Shown in pieces: positions 16,950 to 25,955 of a DNA stretch of 64,000 bases (positions within the stretch are counted from its first letter, which is position 1; every line of letters begins with the position of its first letter). Location of the stretch: NCBI GenBank assembly GCA_001871115.1, contig MNUR01000008.1:1-64000 (forward strand), in the 5' to 3' direction. This stretch comes from Elusimicrobia bacterium CG1_02_56_21 (GTDB lineage: Bacteria; Elusimicrobiota; Elusimicrobia; Elusimicrobiales; UBA9959). Below the pieces are notes generated by a model. It did no database searches. It was not told the origin of the DNA and saw nothing but the letters and a program-made list of their open reading frames with translations. The position numbers and the translations under genes are program-made.

Positions 16950-18055
16950 TCTTCCCAGTCCTTCATCTTGCGCAGCGCAAGCCCGGCCGCCACGGCCAGA
17001 GCGGGCAGCACGTCGTTAGGTATATTTTTGGGGACTTCTTCCAGGAAAGACAGCGGGTTGACTATCTCTACCGGAACCTTGAATTCGGCGGACAGGAATT
17101 TGTTTATATTCCCCAGGTTGGACATACCCCCGGAAAGAATTATCCTGGAAATAGAATGGTCCACCCCCTGGGAGAGGTAGAAGTCTATTGAGCGGGAAAC
17201 CTCGGTATAAAGATCCTTGAGCACGCCGGCGGCGGCCTTTGAAACTATAATGGCGTCACGGTCAAAACTCTCGATAGCGGCCTCTTTGTCCTCGTCGCTG
17301 ACCATCACGGAGCGGTCTTTCTTAAGATTGTCGGCCGCGGCCGGATCTATCTTCATGGCCTTGGCGATAGCCTTGTCAAAAGTGGCCCCGGCTATGAAGA
17401 TATCGCGCACCACGCGCGTGACCCCGCTGGAAACGATGGAAAGATTGGTCACCTTCTGGCCGATATTGAGCATCAGCACCGAGCTGTTGTCTTCCCTGGG
17501 CGCCGCGCGGTCATAAAGGGTTTCAAGCGCGAAAGAATCCACGTCGATTATAAGCGGGTCCAGGCCGGCGTCGGAAATAATATCTATTTTATCCTGCACC
17601 GCGTCGCGCTTGGCCGCCACCAGCACCGTCTCTATCTTCGGATCCCCGTCCTCCGAGGATTCGTTAAGGATGCTGTAGGTCAGGTTTACGTCTTTAATGT
17701 CGAAAGGGATAAAGGGCTCAGCCTCCACATTGATAGTGAGGTCCAGTTCTTTCCTGGAAAGTTTGGGGAGTTTAACGTAGCGGACAATTACGGCATTGCC
17801 GGAAATGGAGGCGGCGGCGTGCTTGGCCTGGATGTTTTTCTTCTTGAGATAGTTCCGTATCTCATCCGAAATTATAGCCTTCTTCTCTTCAGGGGTGGTG
17901 TCCGGCTTGATAGCCAGGGGAATATAGCCCCAGTCCTTAAGCTTCAGGACTTTTTTTACTTCCGTGAAGCAGATTATCTTCACGGCATAGTTGCCTATAT
18001 CTACGCCTATAATATCCTTAGGCGGAAAAATCTTTTTAATAAAATTTGATGACAT
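16946..18055 (-). CDS. pilM: Type IV pilus actin-like ATPase PilM
   Basis: 369 residues, an actin/FtsA-like cytoplasmic protein. GVDIGNYAVKIICF (about 18-31) is phosphate-1; the other nucleotide-site segments include LMLNIGQKVTNLSIV and IILSGGMSNLGNINKFLS (adenosine loop). The C-terminus DVLPALAVAAGLALRKMKDW is typical of PilM. It binds PilN and recruits the PilB/PilT motors. First gene of the operon, with a strong promoter about 65 bases upstream. The motors PilB/PilT and the pilins are not in this window. Confidence 0.95.
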   Translation of the reverse strand: MSSNFIKKIFPPKDIIGVDIGNYAVKIICFTEVKKVLKLKDWGYIPLAIKPDTTPEEKKAIISDEIRNYLKKKNIQAKHAAASISGNAVIVRYVKLPKLSRKELDLTINVEAEPFIPFDIKDVNLTYSILNESSEDGDPKIETVLVAAKRDAVQDKIDIISDAGLDPLIIDVDSFALETLYDRAAPREDNSSVLMLNIGQKVTNLSIVSSGVTRVVRDIFIAGATFDKAIAKAMKIDPAAADNLKKDRSVMVSDEDKEAAIESFDRDAIIVSKAAAGVLKDLYTEVSRSIDFYLSQGVDHSISRIILSGGMSNLGNINKFLSAEFKVPVEIVNPLSFLEEVPKNIPNDVLPALAVAAGLALRKMKDWEE

Positions 18056-18125
18056 CTGTTTTTATAACCAGCCCGCTGCCGAACCGCGGTTTGGCGAACC
18101 CAAAGCCTGCTCCTATTATAGAACA

Positions 18126-18153
18126 ATTATATTAAATAATCATTGCTTGTAAA
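18126..18153 (-). promoter_or_regulatory. Promoter of the pilMNOPQ operon
   Basis: On the minus strand, TTTACA (18148-18153), a 16-base spacer and a perfect TATAAT (18126-18131). Transcription would start near 18119 and leave a leader of about 65 bases before pilM. Confidence 0.6.
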
Positions 18154-18283
18154 GCGACAGTATAATAACAAAGCCGAAAATCCCGCCCCCCCCGGCTGTT
18201 TTCCCGCGCGGCTCGCCCGCTTTGCTTCCCCGCGCGGTACCGGGGAATTATTTTTTTACTCCCCTATTTGCTTAAATATCACT

Positions 18284-19216
18284 ATGTTAAAAGGTGCTTT
18301 TGCGGGCGAAGCCGGCGCGGCCGGACTGGGGCCGGAGGCTTTTACCGGCGGAGGCTTCAGGATTTCCGCCTTCTGCCCCGCCAGGCCCGGCCTTAAAAGG
18401 CCCGCCGCGCCGCAGGACGCAATGGCCTACGGCGATCTAGAATCCCTCTTATCAAAAGAGCCGGGGCTGGATTTTGCCGCAATAAACCTTCCGCGCAAAG
18501 AAAGCTTCAGCGCCGCGCTGCTCGCTCTTAATCACGGCCTGCATGTCATCTGCAAGCCGCCCTTCTGCGCTTCCACCACCGAATTTGAAACCCTGCGCGC
18601 CGCCGCTGAAAAAGCCGGAAAAATAATCTTCCCGGCGCAGCCCTGGGAGCATGCAGCCCCCTGGCTTGCGCTGGAGAAAGCCATAACCCGCGGCCTTGCC
18701 GGAGAAATAAACTATGCCGAGGTCCAGGCGATGATTCCGGGCCCGGCCCCGGAAGGCGGAGCCGCGGCGGCGCTGGACTGGCAGGCTTTTTCAATGCTGC
18801 TGGCGATGGTCCGGCGGCCCCCGTCCGCCATAGAGGCCAGAATGGATTGCGGCGGAACCGCGGCTTTTCACGCGCACTTCGGGGGAGCCGACGGTTTTAT
18901 TCACATCTCCTGCGGCGCACACGCCCCACGGCTGCGCGCGGCGGTAGCGGGAAGTCTGGGCCGGCTGGAACTGGACGGGAACCTGCTCCGCCTGGATATC
19001 AAGGACCTCCCCCCGGAAACGGTAGAACTGCGGCATGAACTGGTCCCCGGGGCCTGCCGTCCTGAATGGCTGGCCGCGGAACTCTCCGCTTTCAAAAAAG
19101 AAACGGAAGGCTCCCTGGCGCGCGGGTCCGGACTGCGGAATTCAAGATATTGCGTGAAAATTCTGAAGAACGCTGCTTACTCGGCCTCGGTAAAGTCGGC
19201 AGCCGTGCCGCTATAG
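18284..19216 (+). CDS. Gfo/Idh/MocA-family oxidoreductase-like protein
   Basis: About 310 residues from ATG 18284; the frame also opens at TTG 18143, but that extension (Pro/Arg-rich) looks non-coding. The N-terminal half resembles a Gfo/Idh/MocA NAD(P)-binding domain: DLESLLSKEPGLDFAAINLP, then ALLALNHGLHVICKPPFCAS, matching the family's 'll..p..Dav.i.tP...H...a..al..GkhV..EKP'. The usual first-strand GxGxxG is not clean (GEAGAAG) and EKP is CKP with the catalytic Lys kept. The C-terminal part has the alpha/beta domain with VAGSLGRLELDGN. It may be a dehydrogenase of sugars or a non-catalytic relative. No clear ribosome site. Confidence 0.65.
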   Translation: MLKGAFAGEAGAAGLGPEAFTGGGFRISAFCPARPGLKRPAAPQDAMAYGDLESLLSKEPGLDFAAINLPRKESFSAALLALNHGLHVICKPPFCASTTEFETLRAAAEKAGKIIFPAQPWEHAAPWLALEKAITRGLAGEINYAEVQAMIPGPAPEGGAAAALDWQAFSMLLAMVRRPPSAIEARMDCGGTAAFHAHFGGADGFIHISCGAHAPRLRAAVAGSLGRLELDGNLLRLDIKDLPPETVELRHELVPGACRPEWLAAELSAFKKETEGSLARGSGLRNSRYCVKILKNAAYSASVKSAAVPL

Positions 19217-19240
19217 CCGGGGAGTCGGGAATCGGGAGTC
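19217..19240 (+). repeat. Post-stop repeat (TCGGGAATC type)
   Basis: AGTCGGGAATCGGGAGTC begins seven bases after the stop codon at 19214-19216. It is the same unit as seen after hldD (32731), atpE (36386), atpB (36853) and the Cys-repeat protein (57548). Confidence 0.55.
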
Positions 19241-19324
19241 TGAAAGCCGGGGGGATGAAAACGGCCGGGACTGTTTGGTTTACCCTGGCTATTTTTATCT
19301 TTAGAGTTCGCTAAACCGCAAAAC

Positions 19325-19870
19325 TCACTCGCCGGTCCGGTCGGTACTCAGGCCATTTTTCTCTGCGCCTGCCGGGGCGCCCCCGGAACGCAGGGCGGCC
19401 ACCAGGAACCGGCTTATCTCTTCGCTTGATTGGTAAACCTGCAGCCCCGCCCTTGCCAGAAAGAACAGGGTAAAGCCCAGGAAAAGCGCCTGGTAAGCCC
19501 ATTCATACCCCTCTATAAAAGGGGAAAAAACGTCCTGGAAGGCGTAGTAAGAAAAAAGCAGCGCAAGAACTTTGACAATGCTGCGCGCCAGCCGGCCGGC
19601 CCCCGGCATAAAGTCCAGAATTCCATCCACGGACGGAGAAATTTCTCCCCCGAACTTGATAAAAATTATTACGCTCAGCAGTGAAACGACCGCGGTCAGG
19701 AATACTCCGACCGGCATTTTCAGGCTCATGAAAGGCAGAGACCGCGAATAGGGCAGGCTTTCGACAAAGAAAGCTATGGTGAAGAGAGTAAAAAGCGCCA
19801 CCAGCATCTTGACGGACTTTATCAGCAGATCCCAGAGGAGTTCCTTTTTTACCATACTGGAATCTACCAA
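19325..19870 (-). CDS. Four-helix membrane protein, unknown function
   Basis: 181 residues with four hydrophobic segments (IKSVKMLVALFTLFTIAFFV; MPVGVFLTAVVSLLSVIIFI; IVKVLALLFSYYAFQDVF; AYQALFLGFTLFFLARAGL), a short charged N-terminus and a soluble tail. Two Met codons (19870 and 19855) could start it; neither has a strong ribosome site. It resembles small inner-membrane proteins of unknown role. It stands alone between plus-strand genes, and I cannot assign a function. Confidence 0.65.
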   Translation of the reverse strand: MVDSSMVKKELLWDLLIKSVKMLVALFTLFTIAFFVESLPYSRSLPFMSLKMPVGVFLTAVVSLLSVIIFIKFGGEISPSVDGILDFMPGAGRLARSIVKVLALLFSYYAFQDVFSPFIEGYEWAYQALFLGFTLFFLARAGLQVYQSSEEISRFLVAALRSGGAPAGAEKNGLSTDRTGE

Positions 19871-20012
19871 AAATGCCGGCCCGCCCGCAAACCCGGCCGC
19901 CTTGATTTATAAATATGAATGATAATATTGTTATTGTAAACCGCGCTTTTATGTGATAATATAAAGACTTAAAGCAGCCCCCGGGGGGCTAAACGCTGTG
20001 GAGGAAGAAACC

Positions 20013-20186
20013 ATGATAGTAGAAAGAACCGAATACAAGGGCCAGCCGGTCCTCATACTCAAGAGAAACGAGAATGACAAATACCCGTTCTCTTTCGGCC
20101 TCTCCAAGGCCCGCCTCATAATTGAGGGTTTTGAAGAAATAAAGAAATTCGTGGCTGAGAACGACAACAAAGAAGAGAAAAAATAG
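20013..20186 (+). CDS. Small conserved-looking protein, 57 residues
   Basis: Starts at ATG 20013, 8 bases after GGAGG; an upstream in-frame GTG at 19998 overlaps that ribosome site and is rejected. Sequence MIVERTEYKGQPVLILKRNE, then YPFSFGLSKARLIIEGFEEI and a charged tail. The beta-strand pairs followed by a helix look like a small single-domain fold, and the good ribosome site and coding pattern suggest a real gene. I recall similar uncharacterised short proteins in other bacteria but cannot name a family. The ubiE-like gene follows 28 bases later, so they are probably co-transcribed. Confidence 0.7.
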   Translation: MIVERTEYKGQPVLILKRNENDKYPFSFGLSKARLIIEGFEEIKKFVAENDNKEEKK

Positions 20187-20214
20187 TTTTCTCTCTTCTC
20201 CGAGTCAAGAATAA

Positions 20215-20919
20215 ATGTTGTCAAAAAAAGAACTGGCTATAGCCGGGTTTTATGACAGCATTTATCATTTTTACGGCCTGGCAAATTCTTTCCTGACCTT
20301 CGGCCTGGACCGCTGGTGGCGGACAGCCGCCTCCAAAACAGCCAGGAGCTCCGCCCCCGCAGCGCTCAACGCCCTTGACGCCTGCTGCGGCACCGGAGAT
20401 TTCTCACTCGCACTGAAAAAAGCGTACGGCCCCGGTCTTAAACTGACCGGCGCCGACCTCAGCGCCGCCATGCTTTCGGCCGCTAAAAAAAATAATCCCG
20501 GGATGAAGTTCATACAGGCTGAAGCCAAGGCCCTGCCCTTCCCCGCCTGCAGCTTCGACCTGCTCACAATAGCCTTCGCCGCCCGCAACCTGAACATAGA
20601 CAGAGAGAGAATGCTGGCCGCCCTGCGTGAATTCCGCCGGGTTCTTAAACCCGGCGGCCTTTTTCTCTGCCTTGAAACCACGCGCCCTGAAAACCCGGCG
20701 GTCTGGCTGATGATGAGGATCTACGTTAAAACCCTCATCGGCCTGCTTAATCTTCTCTCGCCGAAAAGCCGGTCCTCGTACGACTTCCTGAAAAACACTA
20801 TCCTGGTTTTTTACGACGCTGACGAATTTTCAGCCCTGCTTGAAGAAGCCGGCTTCACCGGGGCCGCCTACAAAAGGCTCTTTCCCGGGGCGGCGGCGGT
20901 ACACACGGCCAGGGCTTAA
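20215..20919 (+). CDS. UbiE/MenG-like class I methyltransferase
   Basis: 234 residues. Motif I is ALDACCGTGDFSLAL (SAM binding), followed by GADLSAAML and AEAKALPFPACSFDLLTIAF, then ARNLNIDRERMLAALREFRR and LKPGGLFLCLETTRPEN, all characteristic of the UbiE/MenG/COQ5 family. FYDSIYHFYGLANSFLTFGLD corresponds to the family's N-terminal YD-x-x-N-x-x-x-S-x-G-x-H-R-x-W. Such enzymes C-methylate demethylmenaquinone or polyprenyl benzoquinols. It is probably the menaquinone enzyme, but other quinone genes are not nearby. Its stop overlaps that of the convergent V-ATPase D gene. Confidence 0.8.
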   Translation: MLSKKELAIAGFYDSIYHFYGLANSFLTFGLDRWWRTAASKTARSSAPAALNALDACCGTGDFSLALKKAYGPGLKLTGADLSAAMLSAAKKNNPGMKFIQAEAKALPFPACSFDLLTIAFAARNLNIDRERMLAALREFRRVLKPGGLFLCLETTRPENPAVWLMMRIYVKTLIGLLNLLSPKSRSSYDFLKNTILVFYDADEFSALLEEAGFTGAAYKRLFPGAAAVHTARA

Positions 20920-21542
20920 CCTTCGGCTCTCAGCCTGTTCCGTATCATCTTCAAAATAACAAAGGAATCCCTCTCGCGCTCCTCCAGCGTGCCGCCCAGA
21001 AAAGCTATGGTTTCACGCCGGTCAGGGATCACTTTCTTGGAGAGGGTATTGCAGCGGCGCTGCGTTTTTTTAAGTTCGTGCGCCAGGCGCGCCGCGGCGG
21101 TATCCAGCCCCGCCAGCTCCGCCAGCCCCGGCAGCGCCGCATTGAAAGAAAACACAGCCCCGTCCGCGGCCGCAGGCGTACCCCCGGGCCCGAAATAAAA
21201 ACCGGCTTTTACCGCCCGGGCCGAGCCAAGCGGAAGCCTGGTCCCCATAAACCTCTTCTCTTTTATCTTCACGGTTTGCACAGGGAGCACACCGAGCGCG
21301 GCCCTGTCCACAGCCGCGGACCCGGCATCAAGCTGAGCCTCCCGCAGCGCGGCGTTCGCCCGGGCCAGCAGGCTCTCCACGCTTTCTCTCGCCAGCGCCG
21401 CGCGCCCGGCTGTCGCCCCGAGCTCACGCAGCAGAAGTTCCCTCTTCCGGTCAAGCAGGTCATACCCCTCCTGCGCAAATTCAAGCTGACGCCTCAGAAC
21501 CAGCAGCGACGATTTAGTCGACGGAACGTTCAATAAAGCCAT
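20916..21542 (-). CDS. ntpD: V/A-type ATPase subunit D (central stalk)
   Basis: 208 residues. The start ALLNVPSTKSSLLVLRRQLE, then AQEGYDLLDRKRELLLREL, is the conserved N-terminal helix of subunit D; the C-terminal helix KKTQRRCNTLSKKVIPDRRE, then TLEERERDSFVILKMIR, is equally typical. The two helices form the rotating coiled coil inside the A3B3 head. It is the last gene of the V-type operon, separated from subunit B by 125 bases that hold only a small GC-rich hairpin. Confidence 0.92.
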   Translation of the reverse strand: MALLNVPSTKSSLLVLRRQLEFAQEGYDLLDRKRELLLRELGATAGRAALARESVESLLARANAALREAQLDAGSAAVDRAALGVLPVQTVKIKEKRFMGTRLPLGSARAVKAGFYFGPGGTPAAADGAVFSFNAALPGLAELAGLDTAAARLAHELKKTQRRCNTLSKKVIPDRRETIAFLGGTLEERERDSFVILKMIRNRLRAEG

Positions 21543-21667
21543 ATTTCCCCCTAAAATAATTTAACCGCGGAGCCGCTGAGCGTAAGGAGCGAAAGCGGGA
21601 ACAAAGATGAACCAAGAGGGAAAGTATCCCGGCAATATCTCCCTGTCTGATTTCATAGCCCGTCTTC

Positions 21668-23089
21668 CTATCCTTTCTCGACCCCGGTTTCTTCCGCGTA
21701 ATGCTCGTCGAGCAGAGCGCCGCTTACCCTGCGCAGTTCTTCCCGGGGCAGCATCGACAGTATTTCCCAGCCCAGGTCGAGGGTGCGGGCTATGGGCCTG
21801 TTCTCACGCTCTCCCTGGCTGAGAAAGCGCAGCTCGAACGCCTCTCCGAATTTCAGGTACTGCTTATCGCCCGGGCCCAGCTCTTCCTCACCGATAATAT
21901 CCGCCAGCGCCCTCACCCTCTTAACGTAAGCGTAGCAGGCGAAAAGCTGGCTGGCCAAAGCGGGATGATCCTCGCGCGTATAACCTTTCCCCACCCCGTC
22001 CTTCATAAGCCGCGAGAGGCTGGGCAGCCCGGCTATGGGCGGGTAAATCCCCCGCTGGAAAAGTTCCCGGTCCAGAACTATCTGTCCCTCCGTTATATAT
22101 CCGGTAAGGTCCGGTACGGGGTGGCTGATATCGTCGGAGGGCATGGTAAGGATAGCGGTCTGGGTAATAGAACCCGGAGAACCGTCCACGCGGCCCGCGC
22201 GCTCGTAGAGGGAAGCCAGGTCCGAGTACAGGTAGCCGGGATAACCTTTACGCCCCGGCATCTCCCCCCTGGCCGTGCCTACCTCGCGAAGGCTTTCGCA
22301 GTAATTAGTCATATCCGTAAGGACCACCAGGACATGCCGGCCGCAATCGAAAGCCAGATGCTCGGCGAGGGTCAGTGCCGCCCGCGGGGCAAGCAGCCTC
22401 TCTACCCCGGCCGCGTCCGCCAGGGACAAAAACATCGCCACGCGGGACAGCGCGCCGGAATCGGCGAAGTCCCGCCTGAAATAATCGGCCACATCCCTCT
22501 TTATTCCCATCGCGGCAAAAATCACGCAGAAGCCGGCTTCATCTTTGGGCAGGCAGGCCTGTCGCACCAGCTGCGCGCAGACCTTGTCGTGAGGCAGGCC
22601 GTTACCGGAAAATATCGGCAGCTTCTGTCCGCGCACCAGGGCGTTCATCCCGTCGATGGCAGAGATCCCTGTCTGTATGAACTCGCGCGGGTAACGCCGC
22701 GCCACCGGGTTTATCGGCAGTCCGTTAACATCCCTCCTGTCTTCAGAAAGCGGAGGCGGCCCGCCGTCCATGGGCCGTCCAAGCCCGTCAAAAACCCTGC
22801 CCAGCATATTTTCAGAGACGGGCAGCCGGAGACTCTCCCCCAGGAAGCGCGCGCGCACCGTGCGGCCAGACAGCCCGCCCGTACCTTCGAGAACCTGCAC
22901 CAGCGCGAGCTCCTCGGAAATATCCAGAACCCGCCCCAGCCGCGGCTCCCCTCCCGGCCCGGTGATCTCCACAAGCTCGTCGTATCCCGCGTCCCGGACG
23001 CGCTCCACCGCCACCAGCAGCCCCTCCATCCTGGAGGCCCCCGTATAGGTCAGCCCCCTGTCCGGGGCATAGTCCCTGACTTTATTCAT
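21668..23089 (-). CDS. ntpB: V/A-type ATPase subunit B (regulatory)
   Basis: 473 residues, standard length. [20 protein letters not shown] occupies the place of the P-loop but lacks the Walker lysine, as expected for the non-catalytic B subunit. Other family blocks: [75 protein letters not shown] and [20 protein letters not shown]. It alternates with A in the head. Its start overlaps the A-subunit stop by 4 bases. Confidence 0.95.
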   Translation of the reverse strand: MNKVRDYAPDRGLTYTGASRMEGLLVAVERVRDAGYDELVEITGPGGEPRLGRVLDISEELALVQVLEGTGGLSGRTVRARFLGESLRLPVSENMLGRVFDGLGRPMDGGPPPLSEDRRDVNGLPINPVARRYPREFIQTGISAIDGMNALVRGQKLPIFSGNGLPHDKVCAQLVRQACLPKDEAGFCVIFAAMGIKRDVADYFRRDFADSGALSRVAMFLSLADAAGVERLLAPRAALTLAEHLAFDCGRHVLVVLTDMTNYCESLREVGTARGEMPGRKGYPGYLYSDLASLYERAGRVDGSPGSITQTAILTMPSDDISHPVPDLTGYITEGQIVLDRELFQRGIYPPIAGLPSLSRLMKDGVGKGYTREDHPALASQLFACYAYVKRVRALADIIGEEELGPGDKQYLKFGEAFELRFLSQGERENRPIARTLDLGWEILSMLPREELRRVSGALLDEHYAEETGVEKG

Positions 23090-24870
23090 GAGCCCTCCGT
23101 TACAGACTTTGCGGTCAGCGCTTCCAGTTCCCCGGCCAGGCGCGCCGACAAACCCGCCAGGCCCGCGAGGTCGTCCCCGGCATAATCGGTTCTGGCGCGC
23201 AGTATAGCCGGAACGCAGGGCAGAGAAGAGATCTCTTTCAGCGAGCCTCCCGCCTTTATATACTCACGCCCTCCGCGGTAAAGAGCCATTATAAGCCCCA
23301 GCAGCGCCGCCTGCTTTGCCGGGGGGCAATACATGTCTTTTTCCTCAAAGGCGTTCTGCGCCAGAAAACCGTCCCGCATTATCCCTCCTATAAACAGGTA
23401 CAGCCGCTGGCCGTCCGGCAGCGCGTCGGGCCCGATAAGCCGGCCTATCTGTTGATAGTGCTCCTCGCGCTGCAGAACAACCATCGCCTCGCTGCGCAGG
23501 CCGCGCCAGCCCGGGCACAGCTTTTCCCACGCGGGCTCCACCTCGTCGAGATAATCGGAATAGGAGCGCAGCCAGTTTATGGAGGGATAGTGCCTCGCAT
23601 TAGCAAGCTCGGTATCCAGGGACCAGAACACCCGCGTAAAACGGCGGGTATGCTGGGTCACCGGTTCCGAAAAATCCCCCCCGGGCGGACTGACAGCCCC
23701 CACTATGCTTATGGAGCCCGGCTCTTTATTAAGAGTAGTTACCGCGCCGCCCCGCTCGTAAAACTGCGCCAGCCGCGAAGGCAGGCTGGCGGGGAAGCCC
23801 TCCTCTGCCGGCATCTCTTCCAGGCGCACGGCCATTTCGCGCAGCGCTTCCGCCCAGCGGCTGGTGGAATCTGCGAACACCGCCACATCGTAGCCCATAT
23901 CCCTGTAATATTCCGCCATCGTTATCCCGGTATAAATAGAAATTTCCCTGGCCGCTACCGGCATATTGGAAGTATTGGCTATAAGGATAGTCCGCTCCAT
24001 CAGCGGCCGCCCGGTACGCGGGTCTTTCAGCTCCGGGAATTCCCTCAGGACTTCCGTCATTTCATTGCCGCGCTCACCGCACCCTATGAATATGATTATC
24101 CCCGCGTCGGACCATTTAGCCAGCTGGTGCTGCGTAATAGTCTTGCCCGTCCCGAAGCCGCCGGGGATACAGGCGCAGCCCCCTTTGCCGATAGGGAAAA
24201 AAGTATCTATAACGCGCTGCCCGGTCACAAGCGGCTCTGAAACCCGCCTCCGCTCGGCCGCCGGGCGCGCCTGGCGGGCCGGCCATTTCTGCATCATTTT
24301 TAATTCCACCGGGCCGCGTGCCGTTTCAACTACCGCCAGGGTGTCCGTAACAGAATAGCTGCCGGCTGCGGCCGCAGAAATAACTTTTCCGCTCATTCCG
24401 GGCGGAACCAGGACCTTATGCCGCACCAGGGGCGTTTCGGGGACCAGTCCGGCCGCCTGGCCCGCGGCCACCTCCTGCCCGGCTTTAAGCAGAGGCTCAA
24501 ATTCCCAGCGGCGGCTTATGTCCAGCGGATCCGTTTTTCCCCCGCGTTTGATCCAGGACCCTCCGCTCGCCAGGAGCGAGCGAAGGGGTCGCTGCACTCC
24601 GTCGTAAATATTCCCCATAAGCCCGGGGCCCAGCCAAAGCGAGAACGGCGCGCCCGTGCGCTTTACCGGCGCGCCCGGCTTAAGCATAGAGGTGTCTTCA
24701 TAGACCTGGACAATGGAACACCCTGCGGACTGCCGCACCACTTCTCCCGCCAGGCCCAGCTCCCCGACCCGCACAACCTCATACATGCACGCGCTCCCCA
24801 TGCCCTTAACAGTAACAACCGGGCCGTTGACCCGGCTTACATAGCTTTTTTCTTCTTCTCCCGGGCTCAC
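23086..24870 (-). CDS. ntpA: V/A-type ATPase subunit A (catalytic)
   Basis: About 594 residues. P-loop [18 protein letters not shown] (near 237-254) carries the catalytic Walker A. Then [20 protein letters not shown], the catalytic-Glu region, [20 protein letters not shown] and the A-type non-homologous insert upstream. I place the start at GTG 24870: GGAGG lies 4-5 bases before it, it overlaps the E-subunit stop as GTGA, and it yields the normal N-terminus ([15 protein letters not shown]). The longer frame to 24915 adds 15 unlikely residues. It hydrolyses or makes ATP coupled to ion flow through subunits I and K. Confidence 0.95.
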   Translation of the reverse strand: MSPGEEEKSYVSRVNGPVVTVKGMGSACMYEVVRVGELGLAGEVVRQSAGCSIVQVYEDTSMLKPGAPVKRTGAPFSLWLGPGLMGNIYDGVQRPLRSLLASGGSWIKRGGKTDPLDISRRWEFEPLLKAGQEVAAGQAAGLVPETPLVRHKVLVPPGMSGKVISAAAAGSYSVTDTLAVVETARGPVELKMMQKWPARQARPAAERRRVSEPLVTGQRVIDTFFPIGKGGCACIPGGFGTGKTITQHQLAKWSDAGIIIFIGCGERGNEMTEVLREFPELKDPRTGRPLMERTILIANTSNMPVAAREISIYTGITMAEYYRDMGYDVAVFADSTSRWAEALREMAVRLEEMPAEEGFPASLPSRLAQFYERGGAVTTLNKEPGSISIVGAVSPPGGDFSEPVTQHTRRFTRVFWSLDTELANARHYPSINWLRSYSDYLDEVEPAWEKLCPGWRGLRSEAMVVLQREEHYQQIGRLIGPDALPDGQRLYLFIGGIMRDGFLAQNAFEEKDMYCPPAKQAALLGLIMALYRGGREYIKAGGSLKEISSLPCVPAILRARTDYAGDDLAGLAGLSARLAGELEALTAKSVTEGS

Positions 24871-25478
24871 TTTGCCTCCATACTGCGCAAAAGCCGGCCG
24901 CGCAATTCCGGCCACAGCCGCGCCAGCCTTCCGTCAAAACTATTATCCCAGGACTGCCGGCCCTCGCGGTCCCGCACAAGAACCCCCCCTCTAAATACGG
25001 AACTTTCCTCAATGGTCAGAATCAGGCCCTGCCTTCCGCAAAGCCGCTCTATTTCGGAAGCAAGCCCCGCTGCTCCGCCCATGTCCGCCGGAACAAGAGA
25101 GACGACAAATTCTCTCCCTTCCATGCGGCCTATAGCCTGCGCCGCAAGCGCGGCAAGCGCGGCCGGCTTGTTCTCTGCGGGAAGCAGCCTGAGCGCCTCG
25201 GCCTTTATAGAGTCAAGAACCGCTTCCTGCCTGGCCAGGCGCATCAGGCCGGCTTCACGCGGAACCGAGGCCAGCAGCGCCTCCCGGCGGCGGCCGGCTT
25301 CAGCCAGGGCCGCGGCCGAAATCCCCCGCCCGGTTTCTTCGGCCCCGGCTTCAGCGTCTGCCAGTATTTTTCCGGCCTCCGCTTCGGCGGCGGAAATAAT
25401 TTCCGCGCACTCCCTCCGGGCCATCTCCAGTATCTCCCTCTTCAGCCCCTCGGTATCCCCGAATATTTCCATAACCAT
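24867..25478 (-). CDS. ntpE: V/A-type ATPase subunit E (peripheral stalk)
   Basis: 203 residues. A long Ala/Glu-rich N-terminal coiled coil (RECAEIISAAEAEAGKILAD) is followed by a C-terminal alpha/beta head with LRLLPAENKPAALAALAAQA and the closing SSVFRGGVLVRDREGRQSWD, matching the subunit E pattern 'GG..v...dG...idnt'. With subunit G it forms the stator stalk. The ATG has GAGG upstream. Directly upstream of the gene on this strand is a 234-base gap with a structured repeat. Confidence 0.88.
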   Translation of the reverse strand: MVMEIFGDTEGLKREILEMARRECAEIISAAEAEAGKILADAEAGAEETGRGISAAALAEAGRRREALLASVPREAGLMRLARQEAVLDSIKAEALRLLPAENKPAALAALAAQAIGRMEGREFVVSLVPADMGGAAGLASEIERLCGRQGLILTIEESSVFRGGVLVRDREGRQSWDNSFDGRLARLWPELRGRLLRSMEAK

Positions 25479-25583
25479 TTCCTCTCAGTCCCTCTCCCCC
25501 GCCAATTTCCTGGAGGGCGGCGAGGGCACCGGTTCGGCGGGCCCTCCCGGAAGCCGGGGCTTGCGTAAGCGAAGGGGTGGACG

Positions 25584-25694
25584 GGGGTTTGCCCTGCGCA
25601 CCCTTTGCGGAAAGGGGGCCCCGCCTTAATTTCCCCAGGCGGGGGGAAACCAAGCAAGGGTTTCCATCTTCCAGGGTGCGCGGGGCAAAACCCC
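25584..25694. repeat. Structured intergenic inverted repeat inside the V-ATPase operon
   Basis: Arms 25584-25604 (GGGGTTTGCCCTGCGCACCCT) and 25673-25694 pair with two mismatches or gaps. Inside lie GGGGGCCCCGCC and a hairpin GGAAACC-aagcaa-GGTTTCC (25645-25651 / 25659-25665). The internal order (GGGGGCCCCGC, then a GGGGGAA..CC hairpin) recurs at 54122-54163. It fills most of the 234-base gap between subunits F and E (25479-25712), which holds no gene. Confidence 0.6.
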
Positions 25695-25712
25695 GGCCAG
25701 GACCCCCGACCC

Positions 25713-25955
25713 CTATATCTCCACGATCAGCGGCCGCGCCCGCTGCAGCCTGATCTCGTTAACCTTCGCGCGCGCCAGCCCCGCCGCGGCGCGGGTCATG
25801 ATTACCACCCCGCAGTTTTCCCGGGCGGCCGCTTCTTCAAGCGCTTGCGCAGCCTCTTCCGCGGTTTTCACCTCGCGCCCCTCTACCCCGGCCAGCCGGA
25901 AGCCGCGCGCGGTATCTTCGTCGCCGATGCAGTAGAACCTCAGGATTTCCATCAT
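25713..25955 (-). CDS. V/A-type ATPase subunit F, short form
   Basis: 80 residues. FYCIGDEDTARGFRLAGVEG is the conserved opening of subunit F, and CGVVIMTRAAAGLARAKVNE plus RARPLIVEI match the second half of the Rossmann-like domain. Normal subunit F is about 100 residues; here the frame stops right after PLIVEI, so the C-terminal helix that can reach up the central stalk is missing. The stop lies at the edge of the structured repeat region. It overlaps the K subunit stop by 4 bases. Confidence 0.85.
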   Translation of the reverse strand: MMEILRFYCIGDEDTARGFRLAGVEGREVKTAEEAAQALEEAAARENCGVVIMTRAAAGLARAKVNEIRLQRARPLIVEI

